Positions 1-8,662 are shown, counted from the first letter of the stretch. The stretch is 64,000 nt of DNA from JAAOIF01 sp965217125 (GCA_965217125.1 OZ244244.1:372001-436000); one strand, 5' to 3'. Made by a program: numbers and translations. The notes: a model not told the origin generated them from the sequence alone.

Positions 1-834
1 ATTTTAGGCATCGGCACTGATCATTTAATCAAAATTGCAACGCTTGATAATGGACAAATCAATACTTTGGCACTTGACAAAGCCATTGATGATGTTCGCC
101 GTGGCGGCGGCATAGCGTTTTTTGTTGGTGCGACTTTAGGCACTACGGTGCGTGGTGCGTATGACAATATTAATCATTTGCTTAAACTTAAAAACAAACA
201 TAATTTTTGGCTGCATGGCGATGGCGCTTGGGGTGGGGCGGTGATGATGAATCAGGCGCTGAGAGCTAAGTATTTACCGGGGATGGATAAACTTGATTCT
301 TTTACTATGGATTTTCACAAGATGTTAGGCAGCAATCTAATGTGTAATTTTTTATTGTTAAATCACCAACATTTATTGTCATCCACCTGTGCAGACGGGG
401 ATAATAGTTATATTTTTCGCGAAAAAAAGCTTGATTTAGGGGTTGCTTCATTACAATGTGGAAGGCGTGTCGATAGTTTAAAATGGTTTTTAGATTGGAA
501 ATTTTATGGCAAGTCTGGTTTTGCTGAGCGAGTTGGATATTATTATCAATTGGCAAAATTTGCTGAGGATTTTATCAACCAAAGCAAGCAGTTAGAAATG
601 GTTGTTAAACGCAGCTCATTTAATGTTTGTTTTGCTTTTAAAGCACAGCATGCAAATGCCTTTAACCAGCGCCTGCATGATGTTTTGCTTGAGGAGGAAC
701 AGGCCTTGCTTGCTTTAGCTTATATTGGTGAAAAATTAGTATTTCGATTGTTAATCAGCAATATTAATTTGGACAAAACGAAACTAACCGAGCTATTAAA
801 TCGTTTAATTACAACAGCAGTGAGATTGCAATAG
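1..834 (+). CDS. PLP-dependent (group II) amino-acid decarboxylase, 5' partial
   Basis: The reading frame is open from base 1, so the N-terminus lies outside the window; the TTG at 67 is internal. The visible 277 codons hold the C-terminal part of a group II pyridoxal-phosphate decarboxylase (glutamate, cysteine-sulfinate, diaminobutyrate or aromatic type). The PLP-contacting stretch HGDGAWGG is followed by DFHKML, whose Lys should form the Schiff base. Substrate cannot be read from sequence alone. The next gene, two bases downstream, is a cysteine dioxygenase-like cupin, so cysteine sulfinate (giving hypotaurine) is an attractive substrate, but that is inference. It appears to be the first visible gene of an operon running to 3558. 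Confidence 0.85.
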   Translation: MLGIGTDHLIKIATLDNGQINTLALDKAIDDVRRGGGIAFFVGATLGTTVRGAYDNINHLLKLKNKHNFWLHGDGAWGGAVMMNQALRAKYLPGMDKLDSFTMDFHKMLGSNLMCNFLLLNHQHLLSSTCADGDNSYIFREKKLDLGVASLQCGRRVDSLKWFLDWKFYGKSGFAERVGYYYQLAKFAEDFINQSKQLEMVVKRSSFNVCFAFKAQHANAFNQRLHDVLLEEEQALLALAYIGEKLVFRLLISNINLDKTKLTELLNRLITTAVRLQ

Positions 835-835
835 T

Positions 836-1318
836 ATGTTTAAAGAAATTAAAGATTATAATTACACGCATCCAATTGATTTTGATTTTGAAGCGTTATG
901 CACACTACTTGCCGAGCAGCAATACAGCTTAGCAGCCGAGCAAATTAAAACATTGGTGGCAGGAATAAATTTAAGCACTTTATCTTTTGATAAGCACAGC
1001 TACACAAGAAATATTATTGTCAATAATGGCGGCCATTGGTTAGGTCTGTTAAATTGGGACAAAGGCGCAACAACGCCTATTCATGGGCATCCAGAGCGGA
1101 CATTTATGTATCTAATTAAGGGGCAGATTAAGTTTAAGAATTTTACTAAAAATCCACTGCTTGAGCTTGATGGCAGTGAATTGAATAGTGGAGAATATCG
1201 CTACAATACAGGGGTTAAAGACAGAATGGATAATTGTATCCACCAAATAAGTGCCAATCAAAAAAGCCTGAGTTTGCATTTTTATTCAGATAATCCAAGC
1301 AAAGGAGAGGTGTTTTGA
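836..1318 (+). CDS. Cysteine dioxygenase-like cupin protein
   Basis: A 160-residue cupin of the cysteine dioxygenase type I family. The segment TPIHGHPERTFMYLIKG carries the two metal-ligand His (HxH), and a later His in the NCIHQIS stretch would be the third ligand of the non-haem iron. Family members oxidise the thiol of cysteine, or of related thiols such as 3-mercaptopropionate, to a sulfinate in the cytoplasm. It starts two bases after the decarboxylase stop and overlaps the next gene, so it is translated in the same operon. A cysteine to cysteine sulfinate to hypotaurine route would fit the pair. The exact thiol substrate is not determined by what I can see. Confidence 0.8.
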   Translation: MFKEIKDYNYTHPIDFDFEALCTLLAEQQYSLAAEQIKTLVAGINLSTLSFDKHSYTRNIIVNNGGHWLGLLNWDKGATTPIHGHPERTFMYLIKGQIKFKNFTKNPLLELDGSELNSGEYRYNTGVKDRMDNCIHQISANQKSLSLHFYSDNPSKGEVF

Positions 1319-2118
1319 CTTTTAAACTGATTTTTTACTACATTGCTTGGTCAATACGGCTTGGCATTCCGCCTTGGTATTATTTTCAAATTAATGCCGA
1401 ATGGTTTAATGCAGATAAAGGCTTTTATTCCAAAATCGATATGGATGGTCGCACCCCAAAAAAGTGGCGATTAGAGCAAAATTATCTTGATAAAAACAAC
1501 CCGCCTGATTTTTTCCCAGTATTTTTAAAGCCTGAATGGGGGCAAAATTCAAATGGCATTGTCAGGATTGATAACTTAGCAGATTTTTTGGCTTTTGACA
1601 CTACCCGCAAAATTCCTTATATTGTGCAACAAGCAGCGCCTGAATTGCAAGAATATGAAATTTTCTATATTCGTGATGCTGACAATTTACAAGGCTTGAT
1701 TGAGCTAACAATTACTCAGTCAATCAACCGTTCAGGCGAGCGTTATCCGGTTAATAGCATCAATAATACAGATGTTGTTTATCAGAATTGCACGCCAGAT
1801 TTCAGTGCAGATGAGATGGCGAATATTCTAGCACACCTGCAAGAGTTACCCAATTTTCGTATTGCGCGGGTAGGGCTTCGTGCTAATTCTAAAGATGATT
1901 TAATTAAAGGCATATTCCATATTATTGAAGTTAATTTATTTGCGCCATTTCCCATTAATTTATTAGATAAAAACACCTCTAATCAAGCTAAACACAAGTT
2001 TATTAAAAACAATATGTATCATTTAGTTAGAACCAGTAAAACCACCCCTAAGAAATATTTTAATCGTTTTGTGTTTTTTAAAAAAATCATTAAACATTAC
2101 CAATCAAAAGTTGCGTGA
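1315..2118 (+). CDS. ATP-grasp-like ligase, TTG start
   Basis: A 267-residue protein with an ATP-grasp-like core: FFPVFLKPEWGQNSNGIVRI resembles the nucleotide-binding Lys and the Gly-rich loop, EYEIFYIRD resembles the strand with adenine contacts, and FHIIEVNLF has the Glu/Asn pair that usually binds Mg in ATP-grasp enzymes. The start is TTG at 1315, overlapping the TGA of the cupin gene, with AAAGGAGAGG just upstream as ribosome site; no in-frame ATG fits better. ATP-grasp enzymes join a carboxylate to an amine or thiol through an acyl-phosphate. Substrates are unknown. It is paired with a second ATP-grasp gene immediately downstream. Confidence 0.65.
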   Translation: MTFKLIFYYIAWSIRLGIPPWYYFQINAEWFNADKGFYSKIDMDGRTPKKWRLEQNYLDKNNPPDFFPVFLKPEWGQNSNGIVRIDNLADFLAFDTTRKIPYIVQQAAPELQEYEIFYIRDADNLQGLIELTITQSINRSGERYPVNSINNTDVVYQNCTPDFSADEMANILAHLQELPNFRIARVGLRANSKDDLIKGIFHIIEVNLFAPFPINLLDKNTSNQAKHKFIKNNMYHLVRTSKTTPKKYFNRFVFFKKIIKHYQSKVA

Positions 2119-3014
2119 AGCATTTCCTACACTGGTTTTTATCACGATTTTTTATGTCAGGTTGTAGTGATTACAATCCGCTGGCGGTTCGCCGTGCTTG
2201 CCGTTCAAAAGCGCAAGCAAGATCGGCGTTTGCAAGCAATAAACTGCCTCATGCTAAAGGCAGAGCTTTTATCAATCCGTTAAGTGCTGTTAAATTTGCC
2301 CAAAAACACCATTTCCCTTTAGTTGTCAAACCGAATGTCGGTGGTTTTTCCAGAGGCGCGCATTTCCCTATTGAAAACAATGCACAGTTGTTAAGTGCGA
2401 GCATCAGAGTTAAAAAATGGTGGCCGGTTAGCATTGTTGAGCAATATTTATTGGGTAAAAATTATCGCGTAGTAATAACTAAATTTGGGCTTATGTCGGT
2501 GATTAGGCGTTATCCACCGTTTGTTATTGCTGATGGCAGACAAAATATTAGTGCTTTGATTGATGCTGAAAATGAGATTAGGCGGCAGATGCAACTTGCG
2601 CCTGTTATCCAATTTATTCCTAAAAATTCAGCCATTAAAAAACACCTTAATAAACAACAAATGGATTTTTCTTCTGTGCCTAATAGTGGCAAAAAAATCT
2701 ACCTACATCATAAGATTGCACTTAAATTAGGCTCTACTACTCAGATTATTGACAAGGCAGTATTAACTAACAATAATATTAAAAATTTGCAACAAATCTT
2801 AGAGCATTTTAACGCCAATATTTTAGGCATTGATGTGATTTGTAAACAAGGCATTGAGGTTGATTTTGATGCACAGCAGTGTATTTTTTTAGAGCTTAAT
2901 TCACGCCCTTTTTTAAAAATGCACGACAATCCCAGATACGGGAAAGCCCAAGATTTATCCTATTTTTATGACAAACTGAAGAAAATACAGATTGTTGATA
3001 ATGAAAAATATTAA
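2115..3014 (+). CDS. ATP-grasp ligase, GshF/cyanophycin-synthetase-like
   Basis: A 299-residue ATP-grasp protein starting with GTG that overlaps the preceding stop (GTGA). Visible family features are FPLVVKPNVGGFSRGAHF (ATP-binding Lys and Gly loop, about residues 70-90), IVEQYLLGKNYRVVI (about 108-122), IADGRQNISALI, and near the C-terminus ILGIDVIC followed by FLELNSRPFLKMHDNP, with metal-binding Glu and Asn. The last motif most resembles the ATP-grasp domain of bifunctional glutathione synthetases (GshF) and cyanophycin synthetases. It presumably forms an amide bond on an amino-acid-like substrate. Its place after the cysteine-oxidising and decarboxylating enzymes suggests a small modified amino acid or dipeptide product; this is inference. 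Confidence 0.75.
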   Translation: MKHFLHWFLSRFFMSGCSDYNPLAVRRACRSKAQARSAFASNKLPHAKGRAFINPLSAVKFAQKHHFPLVVKPNVGGFSRGAHFPIENNAQLLSASIRVKKWWPVSIVEQYLLGKNYRVVITKFGLMSVIRRYPPFVIADGRQNISALIDAENEIRRQMQLAPVIQFIPKNSAIKKHLNKQQMDFSSVPNSGKKIYLHHKIALKLGSTTQIIDKAVLTNNNIKNLQQILEHFNANILGIDVICKQGIEVDFDAQQCIFLELNSRPFLKMHDNPRYGKAQDLSYFYDKLKKIQIVDNEKY

Positions 3015-3558
3015 TAAAAAATACTTGTTCTATGGCTTTGTTTTATGCAATATTGCTTTGCTTATTTATGCGTATTTTGAAGAGGGTTTTTTAGACCCTA
3101 AAATGATTAAATCATTTTTAGTTGGGCAGTATTTTTTATTGTCGTATGTTGCTTATATTTTGATTTTGATTGTGCGTGGATTAACGCTAATACCGGGCAC
3201 GGCTTTTATTATTGCTGGGGTCTATTTATTTCCAGCTTGGCAGGTATATTTAGCGATAGAAATAGCCATTAGCTGTTATTGTTTGATTATTTATAACTTT
3301 TCACACCACTTAAATTTTAAAATTCCGCAGAAAATTTTGGATTATGAAGAGAAGATTAAAACCAAAGAAATACCGATTATTTTTATATTGTGCCTTGTTC
3401 CGGGGATTTCAATCAATGTATTGGTTTATTTTTTGTCAATCACTGGCATTAAACTGAGAAATATCCTGATTGGTATTATTGCCGGCACTTGCATTAGCTC
3501 ATTTTTTTATATTTATTTATGGAAAGGCATTATTGAATCAGCCGATTATTTAGTTTAA
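3001..3558 (+). CDS. VTT/SNARE-associated (DedA/TVP38-like) membrane protein
   Basis: About 185 residues with several hydrophobic segments and the layout of TVP38/TMEM64 or DedA-type VTT-domain proteins: a GTAFIIAGVYLFPAW motif after the second helix, then a PIIFILCLVPGISINVLVYF stretch typical of the re-entrant/helix pair in this family. I prefer ATG at 3001; a TTG at 2992 would add three residues. It overlaps the end of the ATP-grasp gene and so belongs to the same transcript. Family members act in membrane lipid or proton-coupled processes; a specific role here is unknown, but it could move the product of the cluster. Confidence 0.65.
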   Translation: MKNINKKYLFYGFVLCNIALLIYAYFEEGFLDPKMIKSFLVGQYFLLSYVAYILILIVRGLTLIPGTAFIIAGVYLFPAWQVYLAIEIAISCYCLIIYNFSHHLNFKIPQKILDYEEKIKTKEIPIIFILCLVPGISINVLVYFLSITGIKLRNILIGIIAGTCISSFFYIYLWKGIIESADYLV

Positions 3559-3561
3559 TAA

Positions 3562-3588
3562 AATGGGGGAACCGCATAGCGTCACCTT
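3562..3588 (+). repeat. Copy of a short dispersed motif (ATGGGGGAACCGCA)
   Basis: The gap between two convergent genes contains ATGGGGGAACCGCATAGCG followed by TCACC. Very similar strings occur at 29965-29995 (reverse complement), 61649-61675 and 62479-62502, and a weaker one near 43796-43820. It sits at gene or repeat-block boundaries each time and looks like the edge of a small mobile element rather than a terminator. Confidence 0.6.
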
Positions 3589-3589
3589 T

Positions 3590-5098
3590 TTACTGGAATT
3601 TTTGCTTGGGTTTCGGGAACAAGTGGTCGACCGATATGGACAGCCCGTTTTCGCGCACGATGTGAGCGTGGTGGCGGCGTAGATCACGCGGATCGCTCAC
3701 GCCGCAAGAGTGAGCAATCATTCGAACCTCGCTCGTCATGCGTTTGACATAGTTACAAACCCTGACTGATTTTTGAGTTGGATGCAGACCAAACTGCAAC
3801 TTCTTGTTGTGGGTTGTGATTCCGGTCGGGCAGGTATTCTTATTGCATTGCATTGCCTGGATACAGCCGAGTGAAAAAAGAAAGCCACGCGCGGATGTGA
3901 TGAAGTCGGTTCCTAAGCAAAGCGACCATGCAACATCGGCCGGGGTAATCAGTTTTCCTGAAGCAATTACTTTGATGCGTTGCCGTAAATTATATTCGTA
4001 TAACTTGTCAACGATTAACGGCAGACTTTCACGAAGTGGCAAGCCCATTTCGTCAATCAATGCGAGTGGTGCTGCTCCGGTTCCGCCTTCGGAGCTATCA
4101 ACGGTGATAAAGTCCGGAGCCGACTCTATGCCGCGTTGGTAAATCAGTTCGAAGAACTTATCCAGCCAGCCATAGGTGCCAAGTGCCATTTTGATGCCTA
4201 CGGGCTTACCGGCAATGTCTCGAATTCTCTTGATCGCGTCGAGCAGCTCATCTGGGCTACTGACATCTTCATGGCGATTGGGGCTTATCGAATTATGGCC
4301 GGCCGGTATCCCACGAATTTTCGCGATCTCCTCAGTCACCTTTCCGCCGGGGAGCATTCCTCCTTTGCCCGGTTTTGCCCCTTGGCTTATCTTTATTTCA
4401 AACATTTTTACATTTTGCATGGCGGCAATGTCGGCAAGTTTCTTTTCGTCAAGCTCTCCGGTCGGTGTTCGCACTCCGTATTTGGCAGTCCCGATCTGGA
4501 AAACAATATCACATCCGCCTTTAAGGTGGTAGGGAGACAGGCCTCCTTCGCCAGTGTTCAGCCAGCACCCAGCCATGCTGGCACCGTTGGAAAGCGCCGT
4601 AACGGCCGGGCGTGAAATAGCCCCAAAACTCATCCCGGAAATATTGAAAAGAGAAGCAGTTTTGTAAGGCTGCTGGCAATGAGGACCGATGGTGAGCTTT
4701 CTCAACTCCCCGTCTTCGCCTTCCAGTGACGGAAAGGCGCAGTGCACGAAAAATATAGTTCCGGTTTTTCGAACATCTTTGGTAGAGCCAAATGCGGCCG
4801 TGGTATCAACATTCTTTGCGGCGCGATAGACCCAACTGCGTTGGGCACGATTGAAGGGCAACTCTTCACGATCCATGGCAAAAAAGTACTGGCGAAAAAA
4901 CTCACCTACATTCTCAAAGACATAGCGTAGCCGGCCGATTACTGGGTAATTGCGCCTGATGGCGTGCTCGGTCTGTTTGATGTCGGAGATGTACATGTAA
5001 ATCAGTGTTACAACCACTCCGATGAAGAGAATGACCACCGCCAACAGTATGTATGTAGATAAAATCCCTAAAATCCTTGTTAATTCTCCTTCAAACAT
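3590..5098 (-). CDS. FMN-binding glutamate synthase family protein (GC-rich copy)
   Basis: 502 residues: an N-terminal membrane segment (about residues 10-35), then a glutamate-synthase-like FMN domain with SGMSFGAISRPAVTALS, GEGGLSPYHL, KPGKGGMLPG, SEGGTGAAP and, toward the C-terminus, CNKNTCPTGITTH, whose cysteines match the 3Fe-4S ligands of glutamate synthase. It lacks the glutaminase domain, so it is not a complete GltB. ATG is preceded by GGAGGAAAG. A paralog with the same architecture lies at 10554-12056. This copy is visibly richer in G+C and in GC-ending codons than every neighbour, which suggests acquisition from another lineage. The natural substrate is unknown. Confidence 0.85.
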   Translation of the reverse strand: MFEGELTRILGILSTYILLAVVILFIGVVVTLIYMYISDIKQTEHAIRRNYPVIGRLRYVFENVGEFFRQYFFAMDREELPFNRAQRSWVYRAAKNVDTTAAFGSTKDVRKTGTIFFVHCAFPSLEGEDGELRKLTIGPHCQQPYKTASLFNISGMSFGAISRPAVTALSNGASMAGCWLNTGEGGLSPYHLKGGCDIVFQIGTAKYGVRTPTGELDEKKLADIAAMQNVKMFEIKISQGAKPGKGGMLPGGKVTEEIAKIRGIPAGHNSISPNRHEDVSSPDELLDAIKRIRDIAGKPVGIKMALGTYGWLDKFFELIYQRGIESAPDFITVDSSEGGTGAAPLALIDEMGLPLRESLPLIVDKLYEYNLRQRIKVIASGKLITPADVAWSLCLGTDFITSARGFLFSLGCIQAMQCNKNTCPTGITTHNKKLQFGLHPTQKSVRVCNYVKRMTSEVRMIAHSCGVSDPRDLRRHHAHIVRENGLSISVDHLFPKPKQKFQ

Positions 5099-6187
5099 CT
5101 TTCCTCCGTTTTTCCGAATCTACCTTTTTTTAAAAACTTGCCAGAATTATACTTATGTTTTAAACAAAATTAAATATTTATGCAAAGGTCTCTATAAATA
5201 TAATTACCTAATCCAAATAATTAGGGGCAGGGGGTTGTTTTTAAGAGCAAAAGCAGAGCAAAAGCAAAAAGCAGAGCAAATCAAAAGCGATGTCATTAGA
5301 CCTGTTTGTGTGGGGTTTTGGTCTTATCGTCTGTTTGCACCACAATTCCCAATCCTCAAGGCGATAATGTGCAAAAATCGCCGTCCAGGATAAGAGACTG
5401 TAAAAAAACTACAAAGCAATACTAAAATCGCCCAAATTTCGCCTATCTTCGTTATAAAACTTACCCTTAGAATTACTAGGGATTGCGTTTTATGCCTCAA
5501 TAGGCAAAATTTTGACTGATTTTATTATCACTTCATAGTTCTTTTACAGCCTCTATGGCGAAGCCCGATTTTGCTAAACTCCTTAGGGTGGGGGCTTGCA
5601 CCACAATGGCAGGCTTCGCGCGCGGAGGGCGATCGGGATCTTCCGTTGGGGCACAATCTCTGTCGCCCTCCCCCAAACAGACGATATGGCACAAAATTTA
5701 CACAAACAGTTCTAATAGCGCTGCTCTTGATTTTGCTCTTGCTTTTTCTACCCCCACAAACAAATCTAATATCACCCCAATCCTCAATGTACAAGTGGCA
5801 AAAATCGCCGTCCAGGCGATAGGGCGTAAGCCCGATTTTGCTAAACTCCTTAGGGTGGGGGCTTGGGGGAGGGCGTCGAGATCTCGAGTTGAGGCACAAT
5901 CTACCACGCCCTCCCCCAAACAGACGATATGACACAAAATTTACACAAACAATTCTAATGGTATCGCTCTTGCTCTGCTCTCTGTTTAGATGCGACTGAA
6001 GTCGCATTACCAACTGCACAAACAGTTCTAATAGCGCTGCTCTGTTCTGTTCTCTGACTTCTGCTCTCTGTTTTCTGCAGATGCGACTGAAGTCGCATTA
6101 CCAACTGCACAAACAGTTCTAATAGCGCCACTCTTTCTCTGTTCTGTTCTCTGTTCTCTGTCTCTCTGTTTTCTGCCTCTCTGCCCA
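5099..6187. repeat. Repeat block between glutamate-synthase-like and YHS genes
   Basis: About 1.1 kb without a credible gene. It holds a partial R2 module near 5291-5391, two fuller R2 modules (about 5553-5717 and 5799-5959; Gly/Cys-codon-like GC-rich stretches with GGGCTT and CCCTCCCCC), two exact copies of the palindrome ATGCGACTGAAGTCGCAT (5990-6007, 6081-6098), and low-complexity CTCTGTTCTGT-type runs (about 6020-6185). Open frames across it on both strands only exist because the repeats lack stops. The 5400-5530 stretch shows nothing I recognise. Confidence 0.85.
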
Positions 6188-6676
6188 TTAGTTTAGTGTT
6201 TTAAACTGGTTTTTGCCCAACCAAAAATCATTGCCCTTTTCGATAAATCCAGCAATGTCTTTTGTCCAGCGACTGTTAACTTGTTGATTATAATTAAGAT
6301 ATAGCTTGTCTTTGACAATTGTCCAAATTTTGGGGTTGCCATACACGCCCACACCATCCTGAGCCACACGCCAAGCACAATGACCGCCGTATTGTGGGGC
6401 GTATTTTTGTGGGTTGGCTTGGAATAGGCTTAAGTTTTTTGCATTTTTAAAATGCCAAGTTTTGCCCTTATACTCAAAGGCAAAATCAGCACTGCCTTGT
6501 GCTGGTTTATTTTCAGTAAAATAATTGACTGCATCATAGCCTTCAATAGCATATTCATTGCCCTCGCTGCCTTCGCCAAACCAAGCGCGTTTGCTATAGA
6601 CAAAATCTAGTGAGAATGCCTGTAATGTAAAAAAACTTAATAAACTTAATACTGATATTTTGATAGATTTTTTCAT
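6188..6676 (-). CDS. YHS domain-containing exported protein
   Basis: 162 residues from the ATG at 6676, which has GGAGAA upstream; an in-frame ATG further out would add 13 residues and lacks a ribosome site. A signal peptide (KKSIKISVLSLLSFFTLQAF) is followed by a YHS-type fold: YAIEGYDAVNYF, then FEYKGKTWHFKNAKNLSLFQ and YGGHCAWRVAQ. YHS domains are small metal-associated modules often found with heavy-metal transport genes. Here it is the last gene of the sigma/anti-sigma operon next to a bufferin-type metallophore locus, so a periplasmic copper or iron role is plausible but unproven. Confidence 0.8.
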   Translation of the reverse strand: MKKSIKISVLSLLSFFTLQAFSLDFVYSKRAWFGEGSEGNEYAIEGYDAVNYFTENKPAQGSADFAFEYKGKTWHFKNAKNLSLFQANPQKYAPQYGGHCAWRVAQDGVGVYGNPKIWTIVKDKLYLNYNQQVNSRWTKDIAGFIEKGNDFWLGKNQFKTLN

Positions 6677-6689
6677 AATTTTCTCCTTG

Positions 6690-7307
6690 TTATAACCATT
6701 TTTGCTGATAATCAATCACAGTTGGTAATGAGGCTGGATTTTGTTTATTTTCAAATGAAATAATCATCTCGCCACCTGTAATCATACTTTGCATTTTTGC
6801 ATTAATGCCAAGCGTTTTTTTGCCAGTTTCAGGCATATACCCAATAAATAATGTTTTACCATCTTTTTTAACCCATAAAGTGCAAACAGTGTTTTTATTA
6901 GTATGTTTATGCGTTGTGGTTGTTATGAGCAATTGTTGTGCTGACAAGTTAGTATCAATATCCCAGCCTAACTGGGCGTTGGCAGTGTGATTAAATAGAG
7001 TGATACTCAGCAATAAACTCAAAGCACCAAAGCCACTCAGTGTCCAACGCCAAGAATTAAGCCAAGTGTTGCTGATATTGCTTTTATGCTGTTGTTTTAT
7101 TTGACGATGAATATGGCTATTAATATTTTGCCAAATCTTTTTTGCAGATTGTTTTTGTAGGGGTGCTTTTTTGTTAAGAATACTTAATTTTAGCTGCCAT
7201 TCTGTTAGCTCTTTTTCAAAAGCTGCGGTGCGTTCAATGGCTTGTTTTTCTGTGTCATTTAACAGCCCTAAGGCGTATTCTAAAGCTAAAAAATTAGTAT
7301 TAGACAT
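6690..7307 (-). CDS. Anti-sigma factor (RskA-like), membrane-anchored
   Basis: 205 residues. The N-terminal 70 residues (LEYALGLLNDTEKQAIERTA) form the anti-sigma helical domain, without a zinc-binding HxxxCxxC motif, as in RskA-type factors. One membrane helix lies about residues 90-108 (WTLSGFGALSLLLSITLF), followed by a periplasmic RskA-type sensor domain (TLFIGYMPETGKKTLGINAK). Its start overlaps the end of the ECF sigma gene by eight bases. The expected role is to hold that sigma factor inactive until a periplasmic signal arrives. Confidence 0.85.
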   Translation of the reverse strand: MSNTNFLALEYALGLLNDTEKQAIERTAAFEKELTEWQLKLSILNKKAPLQKQSAKKIWQNINSHIHRQIKQQHKSNISNTWLNSWRWTLSGFGALSLLLSITLFNHTANAQLGWDIDTNLSAQQLLITTTTHKHTNKNTVCTLWVKKDGKTLFIGYMPETGKKTLGINAKMQSMITGGEMIISFENKQNPASLPTVIDYQQKWL

Positions 7308-7857
7308 TATAACTCCCCAAACATTTTTTTAATATTGGCATTGCTCTGCGTATCCAAGTTTTTACGGTATTTATTGATATATTCAATGTTTTTGCAATAT
7401 TTTCATAAGTCATTCCCTTAAAGTATGACATCAGTAAAACATTCATTATTTCCGGTTTTAATTGTTGCAAACAGTGAATTAATTGCTGTTTGCTTTGTTG
7501 CTGTTCAACTGCCTCTAAAAAATTCAGTTGCTCATCACTAATAACTGACAATTCAAAATCATCCTGAATTGGTAATTTACGCTTACGCACATAATCGATG
7601 GCGTGATTTTTAGCAATACGCGACATCCAAGTCATCACACTGGCTTTTTGCTCAGTATAACTATCAACATTGTGCCAAATTTTTATATAGACTTCTTGCA
7701 AACAATCCTCACTTAATTCTGGTTTTTTTAATATACGAAAAATCACCCCAAAAAGTTGCACATTTGAGAGTTCAAATATTTTTTTAAAAGTTCTCTGGCT
7801 TTTATTTTGTTGTAATTGTTGGAAATATCTGTTAATATCTTTTGGCATTTTGTGCAA
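7300..7857 (-). CDS. RNA polymerase sigma factor, ECF subfamily
   Basis: 185 residues with sigma region 2 (LFGVIFRILKKPELSEDCLQ, and VMTWMSRIAKNHAIDYVRKR for region 2.3-2.4) and region 4 (MNVLLMSYFKGMTYENIA, NISINTVKTWIRRAM). This is the SigK/RskA-partnered type of ECF factor. ATG at 7857 is used; an internal ATG at codon 4 is the alternative. It is divergently transcribed from the bufferin operon that starts at 7937, and most likely activates that operon and its own. The intergenic region is only about 80 bp and I could not recognise a confident ECF promoter in it. Confidence 0.9.
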   Translation of the reverse strand: MHKMPKDINRYFQQLQQNKSQRTFKKIFELSNVQLFGVIFRILKKPELSEDCLQEVYIKIWHNVDSYTEQKASVMTWMSRIAKNHAIDYVRKRKLPIQDDFELSVISDEQLNFLEAVEQQQSKQQLIHCLQQLKPEIMNVLLMSYFKGMTYENIAKTLNISINTVKTWIRRAMPILKKCLGSYNV

Positions 7858-7936
7858 CTTGTTCTAATTTGTGTCGTATAGTATAGTGTGATTAGTCAAA
7901 ACTGATTATTTTTTTTTAACTTTATAGGAAAAAACA

Positions 7937-8185
7937 ATGAATAAAATAACAACAACAACCTTAGCGGGCTTAGCATTATTAGGCTCTAACTTTATTGTTA
8001 TGGAAGCGAATGCTGGCTCTAAAGAAAAATGTTATGGCGTGGTTAAAGCCGGTCAAAATGATTGCGCTACTAAAAGCTCATCTTGCGCTGGTTCATCAAC
8101 AACTGATGGACAAAAAGATGCCTTCGTTGCTGTGCCAAAAGGCTTGTGTGGTAAGTTACTCGGTGGTAGTTTAAGCTCGTCTTAA
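7937..8185 (+). CDS. BufA-type bufferin precursor (DUF2282)
   Basis: An 82-residue precursor with a Sec signal peptide (about residues 1-26, ending near MEANA) and a core containing EKCYGVVKAGQNDC, SSSCAG and KGLCGK, four cysteines in the spacing of the DUF2282 family. DUF2282 proteins are known substrates of DUF692 (MNIO) enzymes, which oxidise core cysteines to heterocycles to give copper-binding bufferins. The modifying enzyme and its partner are encoded just downstream. TAGGAAAAAACA precedes the ATG. The rhodanese gene begins at the base after its stop, so they are translationally coupled. Confidence 0.85.
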   Translation: MNKITTTTLAGLALLGSNFIVMEANAGSKEKCYGVVKAGQNDCATKSSSCAGSSTTDGQKDAFVAVPKGLCGKLLGGSLSSS

Positions 8186-8638
8186 ATGTCTAAAAAAACA
8201 GCACTAATATTGTGCTTTAGTTGCGCGCTTAGCCTGAATGCTTTTGCCAGTTTTACAGCGATTTCTGCTGCAAAATTACAAGCAAAACAAAAAGCAGGTG
8301 TGGCTATTATTGATATACGCAGAGTAGATGAGTTTAGAAAATACGGCATCATTGCTGGCGCGCATAAACTGACATTATTTGATAAAGATGGCAAATATGA
8401 CCTCCCAAAATGGCGCTCGGATTTGGCAAAGATTGTGCCTAATAAAGACACGCCGTTTGTTTTAGTTTGTGCTCATGCTAATCGCACTAAGACTATTGGT
8501 CATTTTTTAGATAAAAAGACCGAATATAGCAATATTTTTGAACTCAGTGGCGGTATTAATAATGGTTGGATTGACAAAGGTTTGGCAACTACAAAAATTC
8601 CAGCTAACAGTGGCAAAGCTTGGTATAAATTTTGGTAA
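8186..8638 (+). CDS. Exported rhodanese-domain protein
   Basis: 150 residues: signal peptide (TALILCFSCALSLNAFA), then a single rhodanese domain with VAIIDIRRVDEFRKYGIIAG and the active-site loop VCAHANRTK, whose Cys would carry the persulfide. It follows the bufferin precursor without any gap. A periplasmic rhodanese is not a standard member of the characterised bufferin operons as I know them, so it may handle sulfane sulfur near the metallophore or respond to the same stress. Function is inferred only from the fold. Confidence 0.8.
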   Translation: MSKKTALILCFSCALSLNAFASFTAISAAKLQAKQKAGVAIIDIRRVDEFRKYGIIAGAHKLTLFDKDGKYDLPKWRSDLAKIVPNKDTPFVLVCAHANRTKTIGHFLDKKTEYSNIFELSGGINNGWIDKGLATTKIPANSGKAWYKFW

Positions 8639-8662
8639 CTTCTTTTTAAATGGTGATAAAGT

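Noticed and set aside
3804..4930. Plus-strand frames of 112, 159, 118 and 62 codons inside 3590-5098
   Set aside because: They are antisense shadows of the GC-rich glutamate-synthase-like gene, whose motifs are complete on the minus strand.
5528..6188. Several overlapping frames of 77-163 codons in the repeat block
   Set aside because: They translate the R2 modules and palindromes on both strands. The same peptides recur at 28.5 and 63.5 kb with no start signals.
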